Assembly: GCF_016906535.1 (NCBI RefSeq)
Contig: NC_057385.1
Span: forward strand, 2,728,001 to 2,792,000
Length of the DNA: 64,000 nucleotides
Direction of reading: 5' to 3'
From: Rhizoctonia solani
Lineage: Eukaryota; Basidiomycota; Agaricomycetes; Cantharellales; Ceratobasidiaceae
Numbering within the stretch: the first letter of the stretch is position 1; each line of letters opens with the position of its first letter. Below, one piece after another: positions 34,973 through 46,233 of the stretch. Under the pieces are notes generated by a model. It did no database searches, was not told where the DNA came from, and worked only from the letters and a program-made list of their open reading frames with translations. Made by a program: the position numbers and the translations under genes.

Positions 34973-36800
34973 ATGTTATCGCCCGTATCTCCCTCTACAA
35001 ATTCGAATGGGGAGGTAACGTTCATGAACCTCACCGTCTTCCCTAATGGTGGTAAGATCGACTTCGAGCTCTTTGACTAAATAAGACAATAACCGCACTC
35101 CAATATAAGGAATGAGGATTCTCTCGGCCATGATACATCTGGTCAGCTCATCAATCCTGGCATATTGTATAGCGCGCCGTGTAAAAACAGTACGGGCAAC
35201 CTCCTTGGCCGAGCTGAAGGCTTTATCGTGGCCACGCGTCTGTGTCATGCTTATCCTAGTAGTGTCCTGGTTATTCGTGTTTGGAGGTAAGTGCAATCTG
35301 TGCGTGCTACTAAAGTGCTCATGATAAATGTTTCTTTAGCCGGAGTCCTCATACATGGAGTGGGCATGGCTACATCTGATGATGCTTGTTCAGCGGGTAT
35401 ATATTATGTACCTGGCTATATGCCATCAGCAAAGTGCTCATCTATGCATACTTGATTGAGAAGGTGCGTGTTCATACTCGGGAAAGAAGCCATTGTGCCC
35501 GACTAATGTCGAATATCATGTTCGTAGGTTCGAGTCGTATGGGATGTTGTCGCACAACCGCGACTGACCTCACCTATATATCTTGTGTGTCTTTTCGTGG
35601 TTATACCGGTACGTAACTGTATATCGTTTTTATTCAACGATGCTTACCGTAAGGAACAGTTTTGTGGAGTTCCAATTCTCATGATGGTCGGACGTATCAT
35701 TCTTCAATGACGATATGTCCTGTGTTATTGGACTCAGGTCTTTTTCGTATGCACAACGTATATGCAGACGTGCTTAGTGCGAACTAACCCTGAACCAAAC
35801 AGATCGCTCACACTCCTTGTCTACGATTTATGCATGAACGTGAGTCTCACCTGCTTAGATCACAGGTGAATATACGCTGAATAACACACCAGGTCTTTCT
35901 TAATTCGATGTTCCTCTGGCCACTACTTCGTTCCAAGCTCATTAACCCCCGGCTACGCAAGGTTGCCCTGCGAACCCTCGTGTATGTCTATGCTCCTAGT
36001 ATTTAGCGGCTAATCCAAACCTGATCCCAACAGTGCTGCAGGAGCTGCGCTTGCAACTTCAATTATTAACATTGCTACCCTCACTGCCATGGGGCATCAG
36101 CTTGGCTGGGTGTGTCTTGGAAGCTGCGGTACTGATGTAGGAGCTTTTGCTTATATCACTTGCGTGCGTTGATTGACGAATAAATAAACTGCTTCAGGTT
36201 GCTCTTAACGGCATAGTAATCTTCTGGGTAACTATGCCTATGACAGATTCCCCAGCCCAGTCCGCCCGAGGTCAAGGTCAACAGTCTTCGTCACACAAGG
36301 CTGGTTCTGATCTTCCTCAGAGTCCAGCAACGGCCAATTCTCCTGTTGTGTTTGCACATCCAGCAGCATACGTGCCTCGCGCTTCATTCAGTGCTATACA
36401 GTTGAATAAGCCATCCAATGTATTGCACCAACCATCTCCTCGGGCACACGATCTTCGAAATGCATCCGTACTCCGGGCACTTCCGGAGTCTCCTCTCGTT
36501 CCCACCGTTCCAACATCATCCAACGAAAATATTTCAACGCCCTCCTCTGTCGTCCTGACTGAAGATTCGGATAAGCGGGCTGCCTCACAGGAGCCTACTT
36601 CACAGGGACCAATCCACTCGTTGAGAAAACTGTTTTGGCTGTCGAAACAGAAAGAAAAGGACACAACGGATATGACTGTGCATGTATCTGTGGTAACTCA
36701 GCATGAAGTCGAGCTGAACGATCTGGAGGGGGGTCGAGCCAAGCAGGATGATGGCGAGAGTATCGAACAAAGCAAACAGCAGAGTGAATGGTTCAGGTAG
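34973..36800 (+). CDS. Multi-pass membrane protein, family A copy 2
   Basis: Starts MLSPVSPSTNSNGEVTFMN. An intron then joins in phase to GMRILSAMIHLVSSSILAYC (helix 1). Further helices are VCVMLILVVSWLFVFGG, GVLIHGVGMATSDD (loop), KVLIYAYLIEKVR, YLVCLFVV, FLNSMFLWPLL, TLVAAGAALATSIINIATL and TDVALNGIVIFWVT, giving about seven segments. A cytosolic tail of about 190 residues rich in Ser/Pro/Gln follows, with acidic end sequence (HEVELNDLEGG), and stops at 36798-36800. Introns are short. The topology resembles a 7TM receptor, but I see no receptor signature and cannot assign a ligand. It is paralogous to the gene at 14526-16197. Confidence 0.65.
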
Positions 36801-38476
36801 ACGTTGAGGCATTTTGCACTCTCCCCACTTTCGTTAATTTTTCTCTTTTTTGCGAACTTTTCATTCGTTGGGTGTACATATAATTCTGTAACTCCAGTAC
36901 AGTGTGGATTATCGGAGGAAATGTTCAATTCTCTAAGCTTGCTCGCATTGATGCGAGTGATTTAGGCTATTCACCGGATAAACTTAGGCTATCTACCCTT
37001 CGGTGCCGATGGTAGCAAGCTCCGAGGCAAGCTTTTAACTCAGACACCGATTGAATGGGCCAGCCACAATTGTGCCTGTTTCCGTAGATTGTCAACTTGC
37101 CTCGCGTATCATGCTGTCTATCCCGGCGATGAAATTGTTAGCCGATATGAGCACAAGAGCGTTCGTCGGCACCGTTGAAGTTGTATTAAAACGCCGAATA
37201 AATTGTACAAGAAATCTGAGCCATGTCAATGTATGCGCGATTTGGTTTGTGAGGTTGGTCCTGTCTTATCCATCGCGACTTTTCGGCATCAGCACTTGTT
37301 CGGTGAAATAAACAGCCGTACTACAGAGTTTACCCATGGGATCGTAAGGTTAGTTTTCCGATGGTTAAGATACGCAGAATGGATTGGCTAAGGTTTTTTC
37401 CCGACGGTGGGAGTTTTAAATCAGATTGGTCGAGTTCAGGCCTATCATATGATCATGTCGAACTGTTCTTAACCTAGGTATTTAGGCCGAAAGGGTAAGC
37501 GATTCCGAGTGACCATCTAGGTTCCAAGAACTTGTCGTTTTTGAGTATTAAAGACAAAGCCCAGCTCTCTTACTTCCCGTGATCTGTTCCTGTTATACAA
37601 GGCCTGTTCCTGTAGCATTAAGTTTGATTCCGATGCTGAGAGCTAAATGATTGAAGCCCAAAGTTAGTTCAGGAGTTTGGTCAACAGCCATCGCCCCTGA
37701 CAAACGCCATAACATCGAGCGCTTGGCCAACCAATAATCGAATATCGCCCGCTGCTTTAACGATCTTCTAACCAATGCCTCGCTCTTGTTACACTCGGCG
37801 ATCATTATACAACAAAAATGATCGATATCAATGATATAGATAAAAAAAAATGCAGAGATTGAGTTAACAAACCAAAACAAGCCAGAAAAACCGATCCAAA
37901 TCCAAATCGAGAAAGGTCGTTGTGAGGATATAATGAAATGCAATAAGCACACACGACGCAGATAAATAAACAAAAAGGTGAGGGTGAGATGGGATGGGGG
38001 ATGGGGAGGGTCAAATGTACACTCGGTCCAAGAGAAAAAAAAAACCAGTCCGTGGGGATGGGGGATGTATATGTATTGGTGTTCAACAGCGCTGCCGTGA
38101 ATGGAATGGGAAACCAGTATAGAGAAGAATAATTAAACAAAAAAAAAGAGGATGGAGGAGCCGAGCCAAAACGGAATCTCTATGTTCTATGCACACAAGT
38201 TTACGGTTATCATAAATCGCAAAGCACATGAAATGAGGAGGGCATAGACGGTCAAAGGATTCCACAATAGCCGAGTCCGCGCGCCAGATTTGACATAGAT
38301 ACACGAAACCGAGACCGAGACCGATGCGTTATATGGGAATGAACGAGACCTTTTTTGTGTTAATGCGGAGCGAAACAAGCATGAAACGAGCGGCGACGTA
38401 GTTGGCGATTTCATTTCAGCGATGATCCCGAAACGGGACCAAACTTCAACTAAGTTTTCAAGGTCAAAGAACGGGT
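36801..38476. other. Intergenic between two convergent genes
   Basis: About 1.7 kb between the convergent membrane-protein and CDC25 genes. The right half (about 37800-38450) is A/G-rich on the plus strand, as expected for a long pyrimidine-rich 3' UTR of CDC25. No coding or RNA gene is supported. Confidence 0.5.
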
Positions 38477-40949
38477 TTACCGTTTCGTCATGGCGAACCC
38501 AAACGAGTTCGCACGCTCGAGCGCCCCACGAGACTTGCCGGCCAATCGAAGGTAGTTGGCGGCTCCCGAAGGTGGACAGGGACTAAGATCGTCTTCATGA
38601 CTGTAAATCGAGTCGTCGTTTTCGTCCAGTGTTGACAGATTGCTCGTCCCGCCATTCATTCGTGATGGGGCCTGTGAGTTGCCGGTATCCGCGGGTGCAC
38701 TGCTGTGCTTCATGTGCGCCTTGCCAGATGCAAGGGCTGCCGCCGCGGCCTGCTTTTCACCATAGGTATAAGATTTGGTGCGTTCCCATCGGCGGAAGTT
38801 GTTCAGGTCGCTGTGGCGGGCGCGCAAGTGCACCGGATCATCCATTTGAACGTACGAAAACGGAGGCTCCACTTGACTCTGTGATAAATTTAGTATATTG
38901 AATGCGCCCTTGCGCCGAAATGAACATACCGGTTTCTCCTTGAAGTATTGATTAAATCCACCGGCCATAATATAGACCTCGGGATAATGAACATTCGGAT
39001 ACGAATGACTGTTCAGCGCGCGATCGCGAGAGCGAAGATGCTTTGCGCTGGCGATCAACGGGATCAGAACTGCGCAAACTGAATAGAAAGTCAAAAACTT
39101 ACAAGGTGGCGCACGTTTGGCGCTAAATTCGCAGTGAAAGACCAAAACGTCCTTCTTGGTCCATCTCCGCTTCGGTTTGGAGCAGGTTTATTGTCACCAA
39201 GCAAATAGTCTTCGATCGCCTGGGTCGTGTTCAAGTTGATCGCACCAGGGATATGGCCACCTGCATACTCGTAGTCAAATCGGCAGTCGATGACGGTATA
39301 CGAGTTGATCTGCGAGTGAATTTGCCAGCAAGCAGATCATCGAGCTGAAATATCACATAGCCTTAGCACTTCACATCCATTGGACGATCGGATCATGTAC
39401 ACACCGTATCACAATTGATTCTCATCAAACCGTCTTCACGCACGCGGTGACAAGGGAGGATCTTGCCATCAGCCTCGTTATCTCCAAAGCCAGGCAAGCC
39501 AACCCTGGAGAGGGGACTGCTTTGCTTTGCCCTTTCATTCTGTGGAGGTGCCAACCGACGCATGGGGGGCCCAGCAGCCTTGCGAGTAGCATACGCACGA
39601 GCAGGACTACCATCATCACAGTGCGAGTCATCCGAACCAAGGTTGTCAAGGATAGGGTTGCCCATGACAAGCGCAGAGCTAGTAATCGAGGCTGAAAAGG
39701 CACGACGAGAAGGCTGAAGCTGACCGGGTCTAGTGGATAGAAGAGAGCCAGTGGAGCTGGTGGCAGCATCATTTTGGAGAACAACTGGGCGACGGGATGC
39801 GAAAGCATTTCCACGTTTGGGCAATGCCTGACCTGCGGCTAAAGTTTGGAACAAGCTACCTTGACCACCAGTTGTCACCGAACGCTCGAATGGTCGACCA
39901 AGGCCAACACCAGGACCTGGTCGAACAGGACGGGAGGATGGAGACACGGGAGGTGATGACGAGAAGAGGGCAGGTTTGTCGGGTGACGAAGCAACGAGGT
40001 CGGCAGCTCTCTGTTCTTGGTGAGCAATCTCCTCTTCAGGATCAAACTCGGGGAATTCCTCATGCTCGTCATCATGATGCTTGCTGTTGGGAGAGCTGGG
40101 CTGGAAGAACAGCTCGTTGAAGCTGGAGCCAGCCGGTCCACTGGGGGAGCTCGGGGCCGTAGCACTGTGTGCGAGCGAGACATCACCGTCAATATCCATC
40201 GCATCGCACGTGACTACGTTATCCCACGCGACCGACGCGGTTGAGTGGTGAGTTTCCTATAGAGGCAAACAACAATCAGTGTGCGAACGATCAAGTGACG
40301 TCACGCGTCGTACCTCGTTCACGTGGGTGAAATCCACCGTTTGGCTACGGTTGCGTACAGGATGAGGACGCGAAGACTCGGAAGATTTGGAGTCGAGCCG
40401 AGACGAGATGGTTTCGGATTGTTGCATCCAACCCATTGGAAGAGTGCCGCGCGAACGGGACGAGTTGGACTTGACACTGGCGCTTACGGGTGTCTTGTTG
40501 TTGCGGGGAATGTCACGTACGGTTGAAGTTGAAGAGTTGGTTGCCGAGTTGTGGGAAGTGTTGGCGACATCCTGGCCAAATGATCGTAGGAGCTCCTTGA
40601 CGAGTGCACTGCCAGTTAGGCCCTTGGTGGTCGATGCACGGTCCGAAGGAGTGTACCTGAGAGTTGAGGCAATGCGACGAGGAGCAGGGGAAATATCCAT
40701 AGGCACCGGCGACGATGGATTCTTGTGTTGCTGGTGAGGAATAAGGAAATGGGTGCCCGAAGGAAAGTCGGACGAGTGGGTAGGAGGTGAGTTGGGTGCT
40801 GAGCTAAGCGACATTGTCGACGCAAACGACATCTCGAGATCCTCGGCTTCGGTGAGAAAAGGTGCGTCGGTGAGTGTCTTGGTGGTCGAGCTGCGAGGGC
40901 GAGTGGCAAATGCCGAGTCGGATGTTGTCGAGAAGAACGTAGACGCCAT
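38477..40949 (-). CDS. CDC25: M-phase inducer phosphatase CDC25
   Basis: Dual-specificity phosphatase that activates CDK1 at mitotic entry. The start MASTFFSTTSDSAFATRP at 40949 opens a long Ser/Pro-rich regulatory region with many SP/TP sites (SSPSGPAG, SSPPVSPSSRP), expected targets of CDK and checkpoint kinases. The rhodanese-fold catalytic domain begins near ILPCHRVREDGLMRINCDT (about 39460-39400). It contains VFHCEFSAKRAP, the HCX5R loop with the nucleophilic Cys and the Arg, and continues AKHLRSRDRALNSH, YPNVHYPEVYIMAGGFNQYFKE and YVQMDDPVH. An intron follows the RAPP codons; splicing is one base short at CCTT/GTAAG (a third T would give RAPPFAKHLRSRD). The C-terminus, ending SFGFAMTKR, is probably regulatory. 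Confidence 0.93.
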
Positions 40950-42272
40950 GTTCAACGTCACGCGGACAGGGATCCTTTTGGATGAGCGCTAAGGGGGCTA
41001 CAGTCCGCAGGGGCTTTCAGTTTCAGCAGGGGCTCAACACGTTCCCGTATTGATGGGTGCTATAGCTCTGTTTGACCCGAAAATAAGATCAGCATGTTTC
41101 AAATTATCGATGCTGGCCAGCACACCACGGAAAATAGGTCATATCCATCCACTGACCCAACACCTGTGACGAGCACCATCGAGCCGATAGGGGCAGCCGG
41201 ACAATGCTATCATGCCAGAAGACACTTTGATACTCACTAGAACAAAGCAACTGGGGGCCAATTCAACTTGATCCCTTAATAGGCACTATAGAGATACAAC
41301 GTTAAACGGAAGTCAATTAATTTATCCTGGATGTTGAGTGCACACGAGTACGTACAATTTGGGAGGGAGCCGTTGGCCAGATACTGCCTTGTCGTCCTTT
41401 GGATATGCTATTTAGATTGACCCAGAAAATATATGAACTATCGATCCAACACAGATGATCTGGTCGAAATGAGACAGTTCAACAGGGCAACACTGGCCAA
41501 AGGCAGACGAGAGAGGAAGAGAGGACGAGCAGGCAGAAGAGGGAAGTAGCAGCAGCAGTACAGACCCTGGAGCCTTTAGATAGTGCTGAGCGTCGGGTGG
41601 TGTGGTAAGGAACGAACAAGGCCAATTCCCAGCTCCGGTTCAAGTTTGGTTAACCAACAGGGTCTGGATCCCGGAGGATTGATTTTCGTTGGACTTTTTC
41701 AGCAATTCGTCCTGTACAGTTTTGGGCCCTTGTGATCCCGACCGGCAAATCAGTCGCAATATCCGGGGCACTGTATGCGCTCTATTCACACGACCTTCTG
41801 CTACCGCGGGCTCAAGCTTCAGGCTGCGACTTGGACCCAGCGGCCCGCCCTGGCAGCCATGGGGATTATATACACTAATATCATTTAATAATATCCAACC
41901 CAACGCCTTCCGACAAACCCATTCATATAGCATACAACCAGAGGATGCCGGTTTGGGACGCCGCAACCCACATTGCAACTTTCGTAAACTCCCATGCAAA
42001 TCATGACGTTGGAGTTGGATCGTTCCAACATGGCTCGCGTGCCGTTTCACACTAGACAATGTTACAGTTTCATTAGTCACTGTACCAACCACCTTTGTGT
42101 CAGAAGCGCCCAATTTCCCCTCCCTTTATAAATTCTACCGCCGCACCAAACAAGTCCGGGGTTCGTAGCCACCAATCCTTAGTCTTCGCATATATCGATC
42201 CTGAATTTTCATAATGTTGCGATCAGAATCGGCCTAAATTATTCCAAGATCTACCACCCATTGAATCATTTG
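40950..42272. other. Divergent intergenic region CDC25/SEN34
   Basis: 1.3 kb between two divergent starts, so it should hold both promoters. A 157-codon minus frame at 41640-42113 overlaps plus-strand frames and has no recognisable protein pattern. I treat it as chance. CT/GA-rich tracts (about 41500-41550) may be promoter sequence. Confidence 0.5.
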
Positions 42273-43339
42273 ATGGAGGGTAAGATCCCCCTCCATGTAT
42301 CCAACGGGACAGCATACGTCTGGTCAGTGGACGGTACGCATGTTTTGCTATTCGGCTCGGTGCTATAGACCCACATGCTATACACACCAGATATAGAAAC
42401 CCTACGCGTAGCGCATAGAATCTGCGGAACACTAAGCGGCACACTCCCCTCTGTCTCCCAGCAAAACGTCTTCCTAGGTACACCTCTCACGTTACTTCCC
42501 GAAGAAGTTGCGGCACTCGTGAACACCGGTAAAGCACTTTAATTCGCTCGCCCGTTCGTCCGCCCGTGAGACCGACATCGGATATATAGGCATCGCATGT
42601 ATAGTCCACGACGCCCAATCGCATGGTACACCTACCAAGCACCAGCTCCAACGATGGGCTCAAGTGCGAAAGTTAATTATCGAAGCAGAAATGAGGGATC
42701 GCGAGGCGTCGGTTGCACCCGTCAAGGTAGATACGAGCGACAAGGCGCAAAAGAAGCGCCTGGAACGGGAGGCGCGCAAAGCCGCTCAAGCTCAACAGTC
42801 TGAACTTTCATCAGTCACCGTCGCCGAGCCGGAACCCGCAGCTCCTCCGGCCGTGGCTCAACAGCAGCAGGCGTACACGGTTCACGTTCCAGGACCGTCC
42901 TCTGAACTCCCATGGTATACTGCCCGAATCTTCCACACGATCGACGAGGCGCGGGAAGCTGGGGTGTGGACCTATCCCCAAGACGTCAAGGAGCGCGCGG
43001 AATGCGCCGTTTTTCGGGATTTATGGGAAAAGGGGAATTATCTCGGTCCGGGGATCAAGTTTGGAGGAAATTACCTTGTGTATCCTGGTACGTTTTGTAT
43101 TGATTTTAACTTGGCATCTTAATCTTTGATTGATCGTGCCGTTAGGTGATCCATTGAGGTTTCACTCTCACTTTGTTGCCTCGGTTCATCAGAGCAGAAC
43201 CGCAGCCATTCGTCCGATGGACATTGTGGCATTCGGTCGACTAGGCACAGCTACTAAAAAAGTTCACCTTTTGTGCGGGTATGACGATGAATCAGGCACA
43301 GTTTCGTACCATTCGATAGAATGGGCCTCATTTGGCTAA
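42273..43339 (+). CDS. SEN34: tRNA-splicing endonuclease catalytic subunit SEN34
   Basis: SEN34 cleaves the 3' splice site of intron-containing pre-tRNAs. It is intact: ATG at 42273 (MEGKIPLHVSNGTAYVWSVD), an intron, DIETLRVAHRICGTLSGTLP with SQQNVFLGTPLTLLPEEVA, a second intron, a Lys/Glu-rich linker, then the nuclease domain AVFRDLWEKGNYLGPGIKFG with NYLVYP, a third intron, and GDPLRFHSHFVAS, PMDIVAFGRLGTATKKVHLL, ending YHSIEWASFG. The family's catalytic Tyr, His and Lys are placed as expected (Tyr of NYLVYP, His in FHSHF, Lys in TKKVHL). All introns join in phase, with no frame break. The substrates include tRNAs like the three intron-bearing tRNA-Arg genes in this window. Confidence 0.95.
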
Positions 43340-43384
43340 AAACAAGAGAAATTATTATCATCTCGATCTCGTGTGTGTGTGCAT

Positions 43385-44994
43385 CTAGTCAAGTTTCCGA
43401 GCCTCCTTGCGAAGTCTAAACCCCGCCCTTGTAGCCCTTCCAACTCCCTCTTCAACACCTTCCATCTGGATACTTGGGCCTGTACTTGATGCCCTTCTAC
43501 CCCTTCCTCCACCAGTGCTCAAGTCGAGCAGTTTGGCCACTTGGTCGTTGAGCCATATCACGGGTGCAAAAAAGGGAATTCGGATTGGTACAAAGGGGGA
43601 TGGGAAGATAGGTGCCGGGTTTGGATCGTATTCCGAGGGTGGGATGGGTTGGTATGGGTTATCTGGCTGAGGTTTGGTAGACCGTGATGTCGCCATGATG
43701 ATATACTATTGAGACCCACGATTGAGACGTGCAATTTAGCAAGCGGTAGGGATTTTAAGCCTGGCGTTCGTACCGCTGGATATATAAGCGCAAATACTGC
43801 GGCGTTGGCAAGACTGGAACCACTCATGCAGAGCGCAGTCGATGGCAGACCTATGACCAGTTAATCGTGACTTATTTCACCGAGGGGAGACCCACCAAAA
43901 GCTAAGAAATAAGCCCAGCGCTCTTCTTCATATCTTACCCGTTCAGATAGCCTCATACCGCTCGCAATCCACACGGGTCTGTCATAAATCATGAGTCGAG
44001 CCCACCATACGCATAATACTCACTCGAAGCAATAAAACCTGCCAACTCGTTAGTGTGACTTGAGGAATATTAAACGATAAGTACTTACGCATCAATCCAG
44101 CACACGAATATAAAGCGGCAGTCGAGCCAATGATAGGAACGTATGAGAGTGCCAACGATAGACATATGAAAATATGAGGATAACACGATAGGCCGAAGTA
44201 GCAATTGTGTTGAGCATCCCACTAAAGCCTGTTGGTGCTGGTGCAACACTTCTCCCATGCTGTAGTTGGAAAATCCGTTTGGCAATACCGCTAGAAAAAG
44301 TACTCTACGAAGTGTAAGTATTCCAAAGAGCCGAGTATAGATTACTTACATTAAGATAAAGTGAGACTCCGATGACAGGGAGTAGCCAGAATACCGTATA
44401 CAACGAGCCAAAGTTCCTGTGCAACCATTTGTCTTGCTTCCCAGCCAAGAGGGGCACGAATATCAGGTCCAGTGTATAAATAGACGCTAATGAGAGTGAG
44501 TTCAAGAGCAGAGACTTGAAGACTAGGATGAAATGTCGAATGAGGTCATAACCGTGTGTTGATCGCCAGCATACGTACCATTCGAGCGAACCTCGGCGTC
44601 TCTACAAAAAATATTAGAATTAATTAAGCCAAAGTGTATTTTTGGCTACTTACTCGAGCACTATCTTTATCACGCGGTCCCACCTATTCGCGTCCAGCAA
44701 TCCTCTTGCGAAAAACCCAATCTGCAGCCTAGCAGTCTCCCAAACGGGTAAAAACCTAGGATACGTGGCGGCAGAGGCCTCATGAGGCGAATATGGAGAA
44801 CGTTGATGATGAATCTGAGTATGAGGCAGGGGCCGTAACTCGGGAGTCACGCTTCCGGGAGTGCTTTCCACCGGAGGAGTAGCTCTCGGCGTCTGTACAC
44901 GTCCGTGGCCAGAAATATTGGCAGCTATCGGACGACGCGAGGCTGGTGTCGATCTGATGCTCGGGGCAGGGGTGGAGCCCGAGCGAGAGGACAT
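43385..44994 (-). CDS. EI24-family multi-pass ER membrane protein
   Basis: The start is MSSRSGSTPAPSIRSTPASR at 44994, followed by a Ser/Pro-rich cytosolic segment and FLPVWETARLQIGFFARGLLDANRWDR, the characteristic EI24 N-terminal block. Later exons give SLLLNSLSLASIYTLDLIFVP-like sequence, KWLHRNFGSLYTVFWLLPVIG, SLYLNVS, a helix with LALSYVPIIGST near 44140, SSLANAAVFALIYPA and, at the C-terminus, SPFVPIRIPFFAPVIWLND. These match fungal EI24/etoposide-induced 2.4 homologues. In animals EI24 acts in the ER in autophagy and apoptosis; the fungal role is not well defined. The fold is related to bacterial CysZ. Introns are short. The stop lies 45 bp from the SEN34 stop, so the two genes converge tightly. 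Confidence 0.85.
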
Positions 44995-45227
44995 CGTGTC
45001 GACGAAGGTGGAAGGCTGTGTGTGTGTAACTGTCGCCACTCGTTTGGCGCGTGTTCGGCCAGGGACGGTCAACGTGTGCAGATTCGCTGGCAGTTTCCGG
45101 TGGGACAACAGGTATCAAAGATTAATAACTTGAGAGATACATCTGTGCCAGATATTACATACAACACGAACATGAATAACTACCCGTACATCCAAGTCCA
45201 GTTAATTAGACAAACGGATTTTCAAGA

Positions 45228-46034
45228 TTATTTACGACCCTTTCGGCGCAAGCTCCCATCTCTTCGCCGTGAGGACACCGAATCTCGGACCTGAGAAGGA
45301 GTAGATTGCTCTTCTCCCGCGCTGTGCCTTCGTGAAGGTCGGATCTTTCTCTCCGGTGCGGTATCATCGGTACCCCAGCTCCCCTCGTCACCATCGGGAG
45401 ATTCAGCCCAGTATCGGGCTGCTTGAAGAATTAACACTCCGGTGAGAGCAACGCTGCACACGAGGTGATAGGATGCTAGATTGAGCGTTGCTTCTTTCGT
45501 TGATTTTGGAATACTTGACACCGTGGATGGAAGTGGTCGGATAGATGGGTAAGGCCTGTGCGTGATTTTAGCTCGATTTGAGCCAAACCTACAAATTGGA
45601 ACCTACTTGGGATTACAGAATGATAATATACAAATACAGTACATGCGTACAGAACTAAGATGCCGGTCAATTATGAATGAACCGGTAATACAGGTAAATG
45701 AACTCACATATGCTGGCTCCGTCAAACATTAAATTCCCCGCCCGCCCATCCCGGAAACTCCATAGCAGTGCAAGCCCGCCTAATCCAGCTACAGCTACAG
45801 GAACGAGGGTCAAGACGCCCTCCATAGATGCAAGAATATGATAGTATGCTGCTGAAGTACGCAAGTGGGCATCAGTAAGCGGAGGCTGCCATAAGGTTCC
45901 CCAATCAGCGATCCAATGAGTGCTCAGAGTCCCTGCAGTCTGAAAGTCAGTTTCAACTGCATATCTAAAGTCCTACCAATCTTACCAAGAAGAAACGAAG
46001 TGCCACAGACTGCCAAAGCTGCTCGGACGCCCAT
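45228..46034 (-). CDS. SHR3: ER packaging chaperone SHR3 for amino-acid permeases
   Basis: Membrane chaperone that lets amino-acid permeases fold and leave the ER. The start MGVRAALAVCGTSFLLG is split from TLSTHWIADWGTLWQPPLT by an intron. Then come LRTSAAYYHILASMEGVL, VPVAVAGLGGLALLWSF, GRAGNLMFDGASI, VLYACTVFVYYHSVIP and, after further introns, SYHLVCSVALTGVLILQAARYW. The four hydrophobic segments and the luminal WxxL/AHxRTSxxYY motif are typical of SHR3. The cytosolic tail is basic and charged (RRRDGSLRRKGRK at the end). It is divergent with SRV2; the two start codons are 199 bp apart, so they share a promoter region. Confidence 0.9.
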
Positions 46035-46233
46035 GTTCGTGTGTCGAGCGAGAGAGCGCCCCCAACGAAATCGAGTTGTGGTTGGATTTGTGTTCTGTCA
46101 GCCATCTCATCAGAATCACATGCTGAGCCGAGATAGTTCGTAAGCGCTTGACTACTAATTTCCAATACGGACCGGCGGGAGGACCGGATATCAGGCCCTT
46201 GGGTTCTCCGCATTACCACAGTTGCGACCGAGT

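Noticed and set aside
34976..35296. 106-codon minus frame
   Set aside because: Antisense to the first exons of the membrane-protein gene, which splice in phase on the plus strand.
41640..42113. 157-codon minus frame between CDC25 and SEN34
   Set aside because: No recognisable motif or domain-like patterning; plus-strand frames overlap it and it lies where two promoters are expected.
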